Assembly: GCA_003556865.1 (NCBI GenBank)
Contig: PWQF01000045.1
Coordinates: forward strand, 1-5,603
DNA from: Elusimicrobiota bacterium
GTDB lineage: Bacteria > CG03 > SLGR01 > PWQF01
Direction: 5' to 3'
DNA: 5,603 nt
A model generated the notes under the pieces. The model was not told the origin of the DNA and did not search any database. It saw only the letters and a program-made list of their open reading frames with translations. Positions 1 through 5,603 of the stretch are shown piece after piece. The position numbers and the translations under genes are program-made. Each line of letters starts with the position of its first letter. Within the stretch, counting starts at the first letter, position 1.

Positions 1-92
1 AAAGGCATAAAATCTTTCCACTCTATATGATACCCCCGGGGGCGGCAGAGACTGATATCCGGGGAGGGGTTCTCCCATACCTTTTCTATCAT
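1..92 (-). CDS. N-terminal fragment of an unidentified protein, cut by the window edge
   Basis: Thirty codons are visible before the window ends. The start is an ATG at 92-90 that overlaps the TGA stop of the GT4 gene as ATGA, the same tight coupling seen elsewhere in this operon. An AGG at 103-101 lies 8 bases upstream and could serve as ribosome-binding site. The peptide starts MIEKVWENPSPD and continues with GYHIEWKDFMP near residues 20-30; it has no signal peptide or membrane segment in the visible part. I do not recognise the family. Its position at the end of an LPS-core glycosyltransferase operon would suit another glycosyltransferase or an LPS-core kinase, but that is context only. 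A competing ATG in another frame (78-76) also stays open to the edge, but it has no usefully spaced ribosome-binding site. Confidence 0.5.
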   Translation of the reverse strand, partial: MIEKVWENPSPDISLCRPRGYHIEWKDFMP

Positions 93-1165
93 TTAATCAA
101 CCTGAAAATTTTATTTAAATTTTCCATATAAACAGAAGGGGAAAACTTCTTTAAAGCTGTTTCCCTGGCCCTAAACGACATTTCCTTAATTTTATTCGGG
201 TCACTTAAAACCCGGCAGAGGGAATTTGCCAGCTGCCGGAAATCCCCCGCCCTGTAAATTAAAGCGGCTCCGCTATCTTTAAGATACTCCTGAAGGCATC
301 CCACATCAGAAGCTATCAGAGCTCTTCCGCAGGCCATCCATTCAAGAGCCACCCTGCTTACCGCCTCCGAACCCAGAGAAGCTATTACCCCCGCCCTGCA
401 TCCCCTCATAAGTGCAGCCACCTCTTCTTCCGGAAGCCGGCCCATATATTCTATACAGTCATCTACCCCCAGACTGCGGGCTTTTCCCATAAGAACATCA
501 TATTTAACCTGCCTCTGCCTTCCCGCAAAAATAATTTTTATATCTGAAATCTCTTTTCTTATAAGGGGTATTGCCTTTAAAAGAACCTCATGCCCTTTTA
601 CCGGGCTTAATCTGCCCACCAGGGCAATAATATTTTCAGAAGGCGGGGGTGACGGATAAAAAGTTTTAATATTTACGGGAGGCGGAATAACAACTATTTT
701 TTCCGGCTTCATCCCCAGGGCAGTAAACTCTTTTTTCATTTTACGTGTGGCAACTATAACAGCGCTGGCGCGGGCATGGAAAATCCGGTTAAATATATTA
801 TTTGAAGGGCAGCCTCTTTCGGCCCTGGTTCTTATCAGCCTTATCCGGGGAGAGAAAAGCTTCATAAAAAAACCGATAAAAAAAGAGCTTCCGGAATGGG
901 AAATAACTGCTTTAAATTTTTTTCTTTCTCTAAGCAGCTTAAATAAACCCCTCAGGCTCTGAACCGGCTTTCTGCCCGGAAGTTTAATAACCTTAAAGTT
1001 TTTAGCGAGCCGGGTGGCAAGCTTAGAGCGGCCCGGGGCGGCAAAAACAACTTCTACTCCCATTTTTTTCATATATATGCCCATATCCTCGGCATAAGAG
1101 CCCAGCCCCGAATACCAGGGTATATTAACTATATGAAGTATTTTCCCCTGAAAGTTTTTATTCAT
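89..1165 (-). CDS. GT4-family glycosyltransferase (GT-B fold), probably LPS core
   Basis: A 358-residue protein that should transfer a sugar from a nucleotide-sugar donor to the growing LPS core on the cytoplasmic face of the inner membrane. It has the two-domain GT-B layout. The N-terminal half carries a Gly-rich acceptor-side loop (GLGSYAED, residues 20-27) followed by the GVEVVFAAP strand. The C-terminal half is typical glycosyl transferase group 1: VGRLSPVKGHEVLLKA at 183-198 (donor-phosphate-binding R185 and K190), a FAGR strand at 213-216, and the EX7E motif with E267 and E275 in SEAVSRVALEWMACG. No signal peptide or transmembrane segment is seen. Length is normal for the family. The ATG overlaps the 3' end of the upstream GT9 gene by 8 bases, with a GGA 5 bases before it. 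Family assignment is firm; donor, acceptor and linkage cannot be read from sequence. WaaG-like activity is one possibility. Confidence 0.92.
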   Translation of the reverse strand: MNKNFQGKILHIVNIPWYSGLGSYAEDMGIYMKKMGVEVVFAAPGRSKLATRLAKNFKVIKLPGRKPVQSLRGLFKLLRERKKFKAVISHSGSSFFIGFFMKLFSPRIRLIRTRAERGCPSNNIFNRIFHARASAVIVATRKMKKEFTALGMKPEKIVVIPPPVNIKTFYPSPPPSENIIALVGRLSPVKGHEVLLKAIPLIRKEISDIKIIFAGRQRQVKYDVLMGKARSLGVDDCIEYMGRLPEEEVAALMRGCRAGVIASLGSEAVSRVALEWMACGRALIASDVGCLQEYLKDSGAALIYRAGDFRQLANSLCRVLSDPNKIKEMSFRARETALKKFSPSVYMENLNKIFRLIK

Positions 1166-2144
1166 ATCTATCCAGTAATTTTCCTGCCGCCTCCAGCACC
1201 CGGTCTACTTTTATATCTTTCATACATTTAAAATGGCCTTCGGGACATTTTTGGGGCCCGTGCAGGCTGCAGGGACGGCATTTAAGAAAGGTTTCCACCA
1301 CTATATGCTCTCCCCAGGGGGTAAAGCCTAAAGATGGAACAGTTGACCCGTAAATAACCACTACCGGCACCTTAAGGGCTGAGGCTATATGCATCAGCCC
1401 GCTGTCATTTGAAATAAGTAAATCCGCTAAACTCAGGACCGCTATAAGTTTTTTCAGGTCCGTGCGTCCGGTAAGGTTTATAATATTCCTGCCTTCCCAA
1501 TCCCCGGCCTCACTGCCCAGAATCAGAACCGTATTTTTTTGAGCCAGTTTTTCAGCTGTACGGGCAAAATTATCAGCAGGCCACCTTTTTGTTCCCCACC
1601 GGCTCTGGGGAGCGATAGCTACCAGCTTTCCCCGGAGTTTCATATCTTTACTTATCTGACTTTTAAGCGCCGGGTCGGGGCAGAGATTAAATTCAACTTC
1701 CGGGTCGGGGCAGCTCTTATTACCTATTAAATCTAACTCTCTCAGGATTTCATGTTTATCCCAGTTAAAAGGAACCTTGCGGCTTAAAAATATCTTTGCC
1801 CCCCCCCTGTTGAAACCTATAAGTTCTTTTATCCCTGCCATACGGCAGACAAGCCCGCTCCTGAAAGAGCGCTGGGGAAGATAGGCCTGCTCATACTTAT
1901 TCTTCTTTATTATATCCCTTATTTTAAAGAGTCCTACTATACCGCTGTGTAGAGAGTTTTTATAAAAAATATTTGTTTCTGAAACAGAAGGGCAGCTTTT
2001 AAAAACCTCTTCCGTACCCCGGCGGCAGATAACATCTATATCATAACCCAGACATTTCTTAAGGCTATTTATAAGGGGAAGAGTTAGGAGGCAGTCTCCC
2101 AGAAATGCTGTCTGAAAAACAAGAACCTTCTTTTTTTCATACAT
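1158..2144 (-). CDS. waaF: GT9 glycosyltransferase, LPS heptosyltransferase II (WaaF)-like
   Basis: A 328-residue GT9 (ADP-heptose:LPS heptosyltransferase family) protein, expected to add a heptose or related sugar to the inner core in the cytoplasm. The N-terminal domain opens with VLVFQTAFLGDCLLTLP, whose D17 matches the conserved acceptor-side Asp. The C-terminal domain carries APQSRWGTKRWP (178-189, with the conserved KxWP Lys at 186), the LTGRTDL segment (224-230), and SNDSGLMHIASAL (245-257), which is very close to the motif in E. coli WaaF. It ends with a Cys pattern C289, C292, C300, C307 that also occurs in the adjacent GT9 protein. CPDP occurs twice ten residues apart (145 and 155) in the interdomain linker, encoded by a 14-base repeat. 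Codons 113-116 contain a run of nine G. The ATG overlaps the upstream stop by 8 bases (ATGTATGA), with AAAGAG upstream. Family is certain; the WaaF assignment and heptose as donor are inference. Confidence 0.88.
   Translation of the reverse strand: MYEKKKVLVFQTAFLGDCLLTLPLINSLKKCLGYDIDVICRRGTEEVFKSCPSVSETNIFYKNSLHSGIVGLFKIRDIIKKNKYEQAYLPQRSFRSGLVCRMAGIKELIGFNRGGAKIFLSRKVPFNWDKHEILRELDLIGNKSCPDPEVEFNLCPDPALKSQISKDMKLRGKLVAIAPQSRWGTKRWPADNFARTAEKLAQKNTVLILGSEAGDWEGRNIINLTGRTDLKKLIAVLSLADLLISNDSGLMHIASALKVPVVVIYGSTVPSLGFTPWGEHIVVETFLKCRPCSLHGPQKCPEGHFKCMKDIKVDRVLEAAGKLLDRYE
1670..1713 (-). repeat. Two copies of a 14-base direct repeat, 30 bases apart
   Basis: The sequence CCGGGTCGGGGCAG (plus strand) occurs at 1670-1683 and again at 1700-1713. 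The 30-base period is in frame and encodes two CPDP tetrapeptides ten residues apart (from 145 and 155) in the linker between the two GT-B domains of the WaaF-like protein. Recombination between copies would delete exactly ten residues without shifting frame. Confidence 0.85.
1799..1807 (-). repeat. Homopolymer tract of nine G (minus strand) inside the WaaF-like gene
   Basis: The plus strand has nine consecutive C; on the coding strand this is nine G spanning codons Arg113, Gly114, Gly115 and Ala116. It is the longest G/C homopolymer I find in the window. Loss of one G leads to a TAA at codon 120, and gain of one G leads to a TAA at codon 127, so either slip removes the whole donor-binding domain. 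Confidence 0.9.
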
Positions 2145-3117
2145 TTAAAAGCTCTTTAATCTTATCAAAAACCTCGTAGGGTTCTACTCTTACCATACAG
2201 GCCCGGTCCTTGAACCTGCAGCTGCCGGAGCCGTGGAGACTGCAGGGGCGGCACTGAAGCTTTTTTTCCAGCACAGCGATATTATTTTCCCGGGGCATAA
2301 ATCCGAACTCTTCTACCGTGGGGCCGAAAATTGCCGCCGCAGAAGTGCCTACCGCCCTGGCTATATGAAGGGGGGCAGAATCCACGGTAAGAAGAAGCGA
2401 AGCTTTTTTTATAATTGCGGCAAGGCTTCTTATAGAAGTTTTACCGCTGAGGTCCACCAAATGTTTTTTAAGCGTTCCTGTTCCCTTTCTTATTTCCCCG
2501 CAAACTTCTTTATCGTTTGCATCCCCCAGAAGCACTATATCTTTTCCCAGCTCCCTTATTATCCTGAGGGAAAGAGAAACATAATTTTCAACTGGCCACT
2601 CTTTTGTTTTCCACCGGGCTCCGGGGGCCATAGCTATGAAGCTGTCCCTTTTAACCATACCGGAGCTCTTTTTTAATTCTGAATCGGTAAGATATATTTT
2701 AGGTGAAGATATCGGGGTTTTAATGCCGGCCTTTTCCAGGGGTTCAAGATAGCGGCATACCACATCCTTTTTAAGGGAAGGGCTGAAAATTCTTTTAACC
2801 AGGAATGCCCTGCGGGCGCAGGCGGCCTTATTATACCTGAGGCGGTTATCTGCATATACCGGAATTTTATGAAGGAAAGAGCGGAGACTGCTGTCCAGGT
2901 CAAGTATATAGTTGAACCTTTGAAAAAATGGAGGACGGAAAAGAATCTCCTGGATATGGGGGTTATTTTTAAACACGTCGCTGTAAATGCTTTTAGTTAA
3001 GAAACTTATTTGGGCGCCCGGTATTTGTGAAGCTATATTCTCAACGGCAACGGTAGATAAAACAACATCTCCCAGTGAAGAATATCTTATAATAAGAAAA
3101 CTTTTCTTTTCAGTCAC
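2137..3117 (-). CDS. GT9 glycosyltransferase, LPS heptosyltransferase family
   Basis: A 326-residue GT9 protein and divergent paralogue of the next gene. The start codon is GTG, forming a GTGA overlap with the channel gene's stop. The N-terminal domain begins FLIIRYSSLGDVVLSTVAVE (conserved Asp D17). The C-terminal donor-binding domain has MAPGARWKTKEWP (163-175, Lys at 172), VDLSGKTSIRSLAAII (221-236) and VDSAPLHIARAVG (245-257). The DSAP form of this last motif is closer to WaaQ-like and other GT9 members than to WaaF, so it probably adds a different residue from its neighbour. C289, C292, C300 and C307 sit at exactly the residue numbers used in the neighbour. No membrane segment or signal peptide is seen, so it should act at the cytoplasmic side of the inner membrane. 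Only a weak ribosome-binding site precedes the GTG (GGCAA), so translation may depend on ribosomes finishing the channel gene. Donor and acceptor specificity are not determinable. Confidence 0.88.
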   Translation of the reverse strand: MTEKKSFLIIRYSSLGDVVLSTVAVENIASQIPGAQISFLTKSIYSDVFKNNPHIQEILFRPPFFQRFNYILDLDSSLRSFLHKIPVYADNRLRYNKAACARRAFLVKRIFSPSLKKDVVCRYLEPLEKAGIKTPISSPKIYLTDSELKKSSGMVKRDSFIAMAPGARWKTKEWPVENYVSLSLRIIRELGKDIVLLGDANDKEVCGEIRKGTGTLKKHLVDLSGKTSIRSLAAIIKKASLLLTVDSAPLHIARAVGTSAAAIFGPTVEEFGFMPRENNIAVLEKKLQCRPCSLHGSGSCRFKDRACMVRVEPYEVFDKIKELLNV

Positions 3118-4118
3118 TTGCCGGTATACTTTTTTAATTTCTTTATATTTTCCATAAGACCCATTACAATTATGTCATCCCCCCCCTCTATGCGCGTTTC
3201 AGAAGAGGGGTTATATATGAAACGCTGACCGTCTTTCTTTTTTATTGATATTATTATCAGTCCCGTCCTTTTTGGAATTTCTGCCTCTTTAAGGCTTTTC
3301 CCGGCCAGCAAAGATGCTTCACTTACATTTACAGATTCACAGAAAATCTCTTTTTGCCCGCCTGAAGTGACAACGTCTAAAAAAGAGACAATTGTTGGAC
3401 GGGTAGCCACGGTAGCCATTCTTTTACCCCCGATCTGAAATGGGGAAATAACATAATCAGCTCCCACTTTCTTAAGCTTTTCCCTGGCCGGCTGGTCTAT
3501 GGCTTCCGAAACAATGGTAAGGGCCGGGTTGGCTTCGGAAGCGGTTATTACAACAAAAAGGTTTTTGCTATCATCGCCAAGGCAGCTTATCAAAGTGGAA
3601 GCTTTCTCAATACCCGCGGTCTTAAGTACATTTATATCCTGGGCATCGTCCGCAAGAAAAGGGAACTCCCCTGTTTCCTTTATAAGCTTAAAAGCTTTAT
3701 CTTCGGAGGTTTCAATTACCATAAATTTTTCGTCTGTATGCATAAGGTTTCTTACCACTTCCTCCCCCAGCTCTCCTAATCCGCAGACAATTATATGATC
3801 CTTAAGCGATCTGATTTTTTTATCCATTTTTCTCCTCTCAAGATATTCCCCCATCTCCCCTTCAAGTATTAATGAGCTGAACATGGCAAAAGTTACCGTA
3901 ACCACGGTTATCCCACCCCCGATAAGTGCCATGGTAAACCACATCCCGCCCGAAGAAAGCTGGGCCACTTCTTTGAAACCCACGGTTGAAAGAGTAATAA
4001 CTGTCATATATAGGGCGGAAAGAAACCCCAGGTTTTCAATGCTCATATATCCAACTGTCCCAATAACTAAAACAGCTACGATAAGCATAAAAAAAATAAT
4101 TATTCTTTTAATTATCAT
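3114..4118 (-). CDS. Two-TM potassium channel with C-terminal RCK (TrkA-N/TrkA-C) domains
   Basis: A 334-residue inner-membrane ion channel of the bacterial 2-TM/RCK type (MthK- and GsuK-like layout). TM1 spans about residues 5-24. A pore helix leads into the selectivity filter TLSTVGFKE (42-50), and TM2 spans about 60-84 with a GGG hinge at 67-69. A charged linker (88-105) connects to an RCK domain: strand HIIVCGLGELGEEVV (108-122) with the GxGxxG dinucleotide/nucleotide loop and an acidic residue at the end of strand 2 (E136). A TrkA-C-like domain covers about 255-334. Such channels assemble as tetramers gated by ligands on the RCK ring; the ligand here is unknown. The filter reads TVGF with K-E after it rather than TVGYGD. 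The ATG directly follows the waaA stop (TGAATG, no spacer) and lacks a clear ribosome-binding site; Met11 is an alternative start but would remove half of TM1. Its stop overlaps the GT9 GTG start. Family assignment is strong; potassium selectivity is inferred from the filter. Confidence 0.9.
   Translation of the reverse strand: MIIKRIIIFFMLIVAVLVIGTVGYMSIENLGFLSALYMTVITLSTVGFKEVAQLSSGGMWFTMALIGGGITVVTVTFAMFSSLILEGEMGEYLERRKMDKKIRSLKDHIIVCGLGELGEEVVRNLMHTDEKFMVIETSEDKAFKLIKETGEFPFLADDAQDINVLKTAGIEKASTLISCLGDDSKNLFVVITASEANPALTIVSEAIDQPAREKLKKVGADYVISPFQIGGKRMATVATRPTIVSFLDVVTSGGQKEIFCESVNVSEASLLAGKSLKEAEIPKRTGLIIISIKKKDGQRFIYNPSSETRIEGGDDIIVMGLMENIKKLKKYTGK
3179..3186 (-). repeat. Homopolymer tract of eight G (minus strand) near the 3' end of the channel gene
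   Basis: Eight G on the coding strand cover Glu311-Gly312-Gly313-Asp314 of the TrkA-C region. Gain of one G gives a TGA directly after codon 314, and loss of one G gives a TAA two codons after the tract. Either slip would remove about 20 C-terminal residues and stop ribosomes short of the overlapping GT9 start codon. Confidence 0.85.
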
Positions 4119-5393
4119 TCAGGTTGCCGATTTAATTTCGCAGTTTTTATTTAAAAAGTATTCAAGCTCCTTAACAGAACGCCCGGTTTCCAAACGTTTT
4201 CTCTGATAAGCCCTGAAATTTCTTTTTCCGTCCTCTATTCTTTTCTCCTCATCCCTTATCCAGTCAATTAGGATATTATATAAATTAATCTCTTTTTCTG
4301 CCACTTTAAGGCCGCCCCGGCGGCGAAAATAATTAACCTCCTCCCGGAAATTATAATAGGATGGGCCTATGACCGCAGCCTTTCCCCAGACAGCCGGTTC
4401 TATAACATTATGCCCCCCGCCCCGGCTGAAACTGCCACCCACAAAAACTGCCGAAGCTGCGGAATATATTTTAAACAAATCTCCCATGGTATCTACAACT
4501 ATATTTTCCCCTTTCTTAATTAAACCTTTTTTAAGACTCCACAACCTGCTCGGACAGCCTTCCTTTTTAAGTTCCTTAAGAGCGGCAGAAGCCCTCTTTA
4601 TATGACGGGGGGATATAATAAGGGAAAGGGAGGGAGCCTCTTTTCTTAAATCTTTAACTGTTCTTATTATTATCTCTTCTTCCCCGGGATGGGTGGAGCC
4701 TGCAACTATAACAGGCTGGCCCTCTGTATGCAGCCTGGGATCAGAGTATTCTCTTTTAGGACGGGGCTGGAGAAACTTAAGGTTTCCCAGGAGTTTAACT
4801 TTTTCCGGAGAGGCGCCTCTTTCTATAAACCTTTTAAGGTTTTCCTTATCACGGGCAAAAAGAGCATCAAACCTGCTCAGGAGAGGCTCCATCACCTTTC
4901 CCAGCTTAATATAGGTTCTGTATTTATCATCGCTCATTCTGGCATTAAAGAGCACGCGCGGGGCGGGGGCCGAAAATATAAGGGCCGGCCAGAGTTCGGT
5001 TTCTGCTATTACCAGTCCGCCCGGAGAAGTGATTTTTAAAAATCTTTTCCATAAAAAAATTAAATCCAGGGGCATAATAACCGCCGCGGAGCTGGGAAAA
5101 AGCTTTTTGGCCAGTTTTTTTCCGCTGAAGGTGGAGGTGGTAAGAATTAATTCTCTATTGCTGAAAAGAGGGATTTTTGAAACAAGCTTTACCTCCCCCA
5201 CACTGGCGGCATGGACCCAGAGGCGCCCCTTAAGCAGGGAAAGTTTTCTCTTTTCAGCTGCTGTATAAAAACCCAGCCTCTGGTGCAAGCCCCGCCTGAA
5301 ACTCCTCCTCAGGCATATAAGAAGAGTAAGGGGCAGGAGGGAGAGAAAAAGAGCCGTTATATAAGCAGCCTGGTAAAAGATAAGATACTTCAA
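4119..5393 (-). CDS. waaA: 3-deoxy-D-manno-octulosonic acid (Kdo) transferase
   Basis: A 424-residue WaaA/KdtA (GT30), which transfers Kdo from CMP-Kdo to the lipid A precursor at the cytoplasmic face of the inner membrane and so starts the LPS core. An N-terminal hydrophobic anchor (about 4-27) precedes the basic RGLHQRLGF segment. Family motifs follow in order: WVHAASVGEV (59-68, with E67 at the position of the catalytic Glu), IAETELWP (129-136), LFNARMS (148-154), AGSTHPGEEE (231-240), SPRH (261-264), DTMGDL (301-306), and GGSF followed by GGHNVIEPA (319-334). Length matches the family. The start is TTG at 5393-5391: no ATG or GTG lies in frame between the upstream in-frame stop and this codon, and starting here keeps the anchor intact. 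AGGG at 5406-5403 sits 9 bases upstream. The stop abuts the channel's ATG. Whether it adds one, two or more Kdo residues cannot be told from sequence. Confidence 0.96.
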   Translation of the reverse strand: MKYLIFYQAAYITALFLSLLPLTLLICLRRSFRRGLHQRLGFYTAAEKRKLSLLKGRLWVHAASVGEVKLVSKIPLFSNRELILTTSTFSGKKLAKKLFPSSAAVIMPLDLIFLWKRFLKITSPGGLVIAETELWPALIFSAPAPRVLFNARMSDDKYRTYIKLGKVMEPLLSRFDALFARDKENLKRFIERGASPEKVKLLGNLKFLQPRPKREYSDPRLHTEGQPVIVAGSTHPGEEEIIIRTVKDLRKEAPSLSLIISPRHIKRASAALKELKKEGCPSRLWSLKKGLIKKGENIVVDTMGDLFKIYSAASAVFVGGSFSRGGGHNVIEPAVWGKAAVIGPSYYNFREEVNYFRRRGGLKVAEKEINLYNILIDWIRDEEKRIEDGKRNFRAYQRKRLETGRSVKELEYFLNKNCEIKSAT

Positions 5394-5496
5394 TTTAAAA
5401 TACCCTAAAGATACCGGCCCGGCTGATTTTCGGGTTCAGGAATAATCCCGCACTTTTCATTTTGTTAGGCAACTCTATACTCATAACCATTCTATT
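5394..5496. other. Only sizeable intergenic gap in the window
   Basis: About 103 bases separate the upstream partial gene from waaA, in contrast to the zero or negative spacing everywhere downstream. It is the only place in the window where a promoter for the waaA operon could lie outside coding sequence. I see no strong sigma-70-type pair, no GC-rich hairpin followed by a T-run, and no obvious operator. A 31-codon ORF (5490-5395) fills most of the gap but is not convincing as a gene. Confidence 0.5.
5403..5407 (-). promoter_or_regulatory. Ribosome-binding site supporting the TTG start of waaA
   Basis: The minus strand reads TAGGG here, followed after 9 bases by the TTG initiation codon of waaA. 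It is the only purine-rich Shine-Dalgarno-like element near the 5' end of the gene, and no in-frame ATG or GTG is available upstream before a stop. It therefore decides the start. TTG is a weak initiator, so waaA may be translated at a modest rate. Confidence 0.5.
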
Positions 5497-5603
5497 TTAA
5501 ATAAGTTTCCGGGCTTTTTTCCCTGTCTCGTTTATAAGACCGGATATTTTCCGGGCCTCTCTTTTTAAATCGGCCCCTTTTTCAACATAGTAGGGTTTAC
5601 CGG
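5497..5603 (-). CDS. C-terminal fragment, possibly lysophospholipid acyltransferase (DUF374/PlsC-like)
   Basis: Thirty-four residues end at a TAA (5499-5497); the rest of the gene lies beyond the window. The visible tail reads GKPYYVEKGADL and then a Lys/Arg-rich helix (KREARKISGLINETGKKARKLI). The pattern Gly-x-Pro-x-x-Val followed by an acidic/basic amphipathic helix resembles the C-terminal end of LPLAT-superfamily acyltransferases such as DUF374 proteins, which are often found next to waaA in LPS loci. This is a weak match from a very short segment. Other tails with the same character are possible. That it is coding is supported by an unbroken frame with codon use like its neighbours, by its strand, and by its position just ahead of waaA. 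Confidence 0.45.
   Translation of the reverse strand, partial: GKPYYVEKGADLKREARKISGLINETGKKARKLI

Noticed and set aside
33..42. Perfect palindrome CCCCCGGGGG.
   Set aside because: It is within the start of a coding frame, has no loop to form a hairpin, and GC-rich codons (CGC CCC CGG GGG) explain it.
2233..2676. 147-residue plus-strand ORF.
   Set aside because: It lies wholly antisense to the first GT9 gene, which has clear family motifs. The plus-strand product has no recognisable domain.
2673..2903. 76-residue minus-strand ORF in another frame of the first GT9 gene.
   Set aside because: It lies inside a well-supported coding frame and has no family features of its own.
4689..5039. 116-residue plus-strand ORF, with several shorter ones nearby.
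   Set aside because: Antisense to waaA, whose motifs run unbroken through this region; a mirror-frame artefact.
5423..5452. A weak inverted repeat (CGGG ... CCCG) in the gap before waaA, as a possible terminator of the upstream gene.
   Set aside because: The stem is only about four base pairs with a large loop and no following T-run, so it is not a credible intrinsic terminator.
5437..5474. TTGCCT and GATTAT on the minus strand, 19 bases apart, as a possible sigma-70 promoter for waaA.
   Set aside because: Each box matches only four of six consensus positions and the spacing is long; comparable pairs would be found by chance in AT-rich sequence.
5395..5490. A 31-codon minus-strand ORF (MVMSIELPNK...) filling the gap before waaA and ending one base before its TTG start.
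   Set aside because: No Shine-Dalgarno sequence precedes the ATG, composition is nondescript, and no domain, membrane segment or known leader-peptide feature is visible. A frame of this length is expected by chance.

Overview
This window is a compact stretch of a lipopolysaccharide (LPS) assembly locus. Every convincing gene is on the minus strand, so transcription runs from high to low coordinates. The WaaA-type Kdo transferase and two GT9 (heptosyltransferase-family) enzymes point to a Gram-negative (diderm) bacterium that makes LPS. Base composition is moderate, ATA is a frequent Ile codon and GGG a frequent Gly codon, and genes are packed with almost no spacing. This fits an uncultivated diderm lineage of the Omnitrophota/Elusimicrobiota kind, but that placement is a guess; the sequence alone does not fix the taxon.

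Layout in transcription order. 5603-5497: C-terminal end of a gene cut by the window edge, possibly a lysophospholipid acyltransferase (DUF374/PlsC-like). 5496-5394: a gap of about 100 bases with no convincing promoter or terminator. 5393-4119: waaA (kdtA), read from a TTG start. 4118-3114: a two-TM potassium channel with a cytoplasmic RCK (TrkA-N/TrkA-C) module. 3117-2137: a GT9 glycosyltransferase with a GTG start. 2144-1158: a second, WaaF-like GT9 glycosyltransferase. 1165-89: a GT4 glycosyltransferase. 92-1: the first 30 codons of a further gene of unknown function.

From waaA on, the genes abut or overlap (0, 4, 8, 8 and 4 nt), which indicates one translationally coupled operon. The likely logic is that WaaA adds Kdo to the lipid A precursor at the inner face of the inner membrane, the two GT9 enzymes add heptose or similar sugars, and the GT4 enzyme extends the core. 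The channel is the outlier: its start abuts the waaA stop and its stop overlaps the first GT9 start, so it is built into the operon although it has no known role in LPS synthesis.

The points most worth a second look are the embedded RCK channel with its unusual TVGFKE filter, a G9 tract in the WaaF-like gene where a one-base slip either way truncates the protein, a similar G8 tract in the channel, and a four-cysteine pattern at identical residue numbers in both GT9 proteins. I see no RNA genes, mobile elements, CRISPR arrays or clear terminators.
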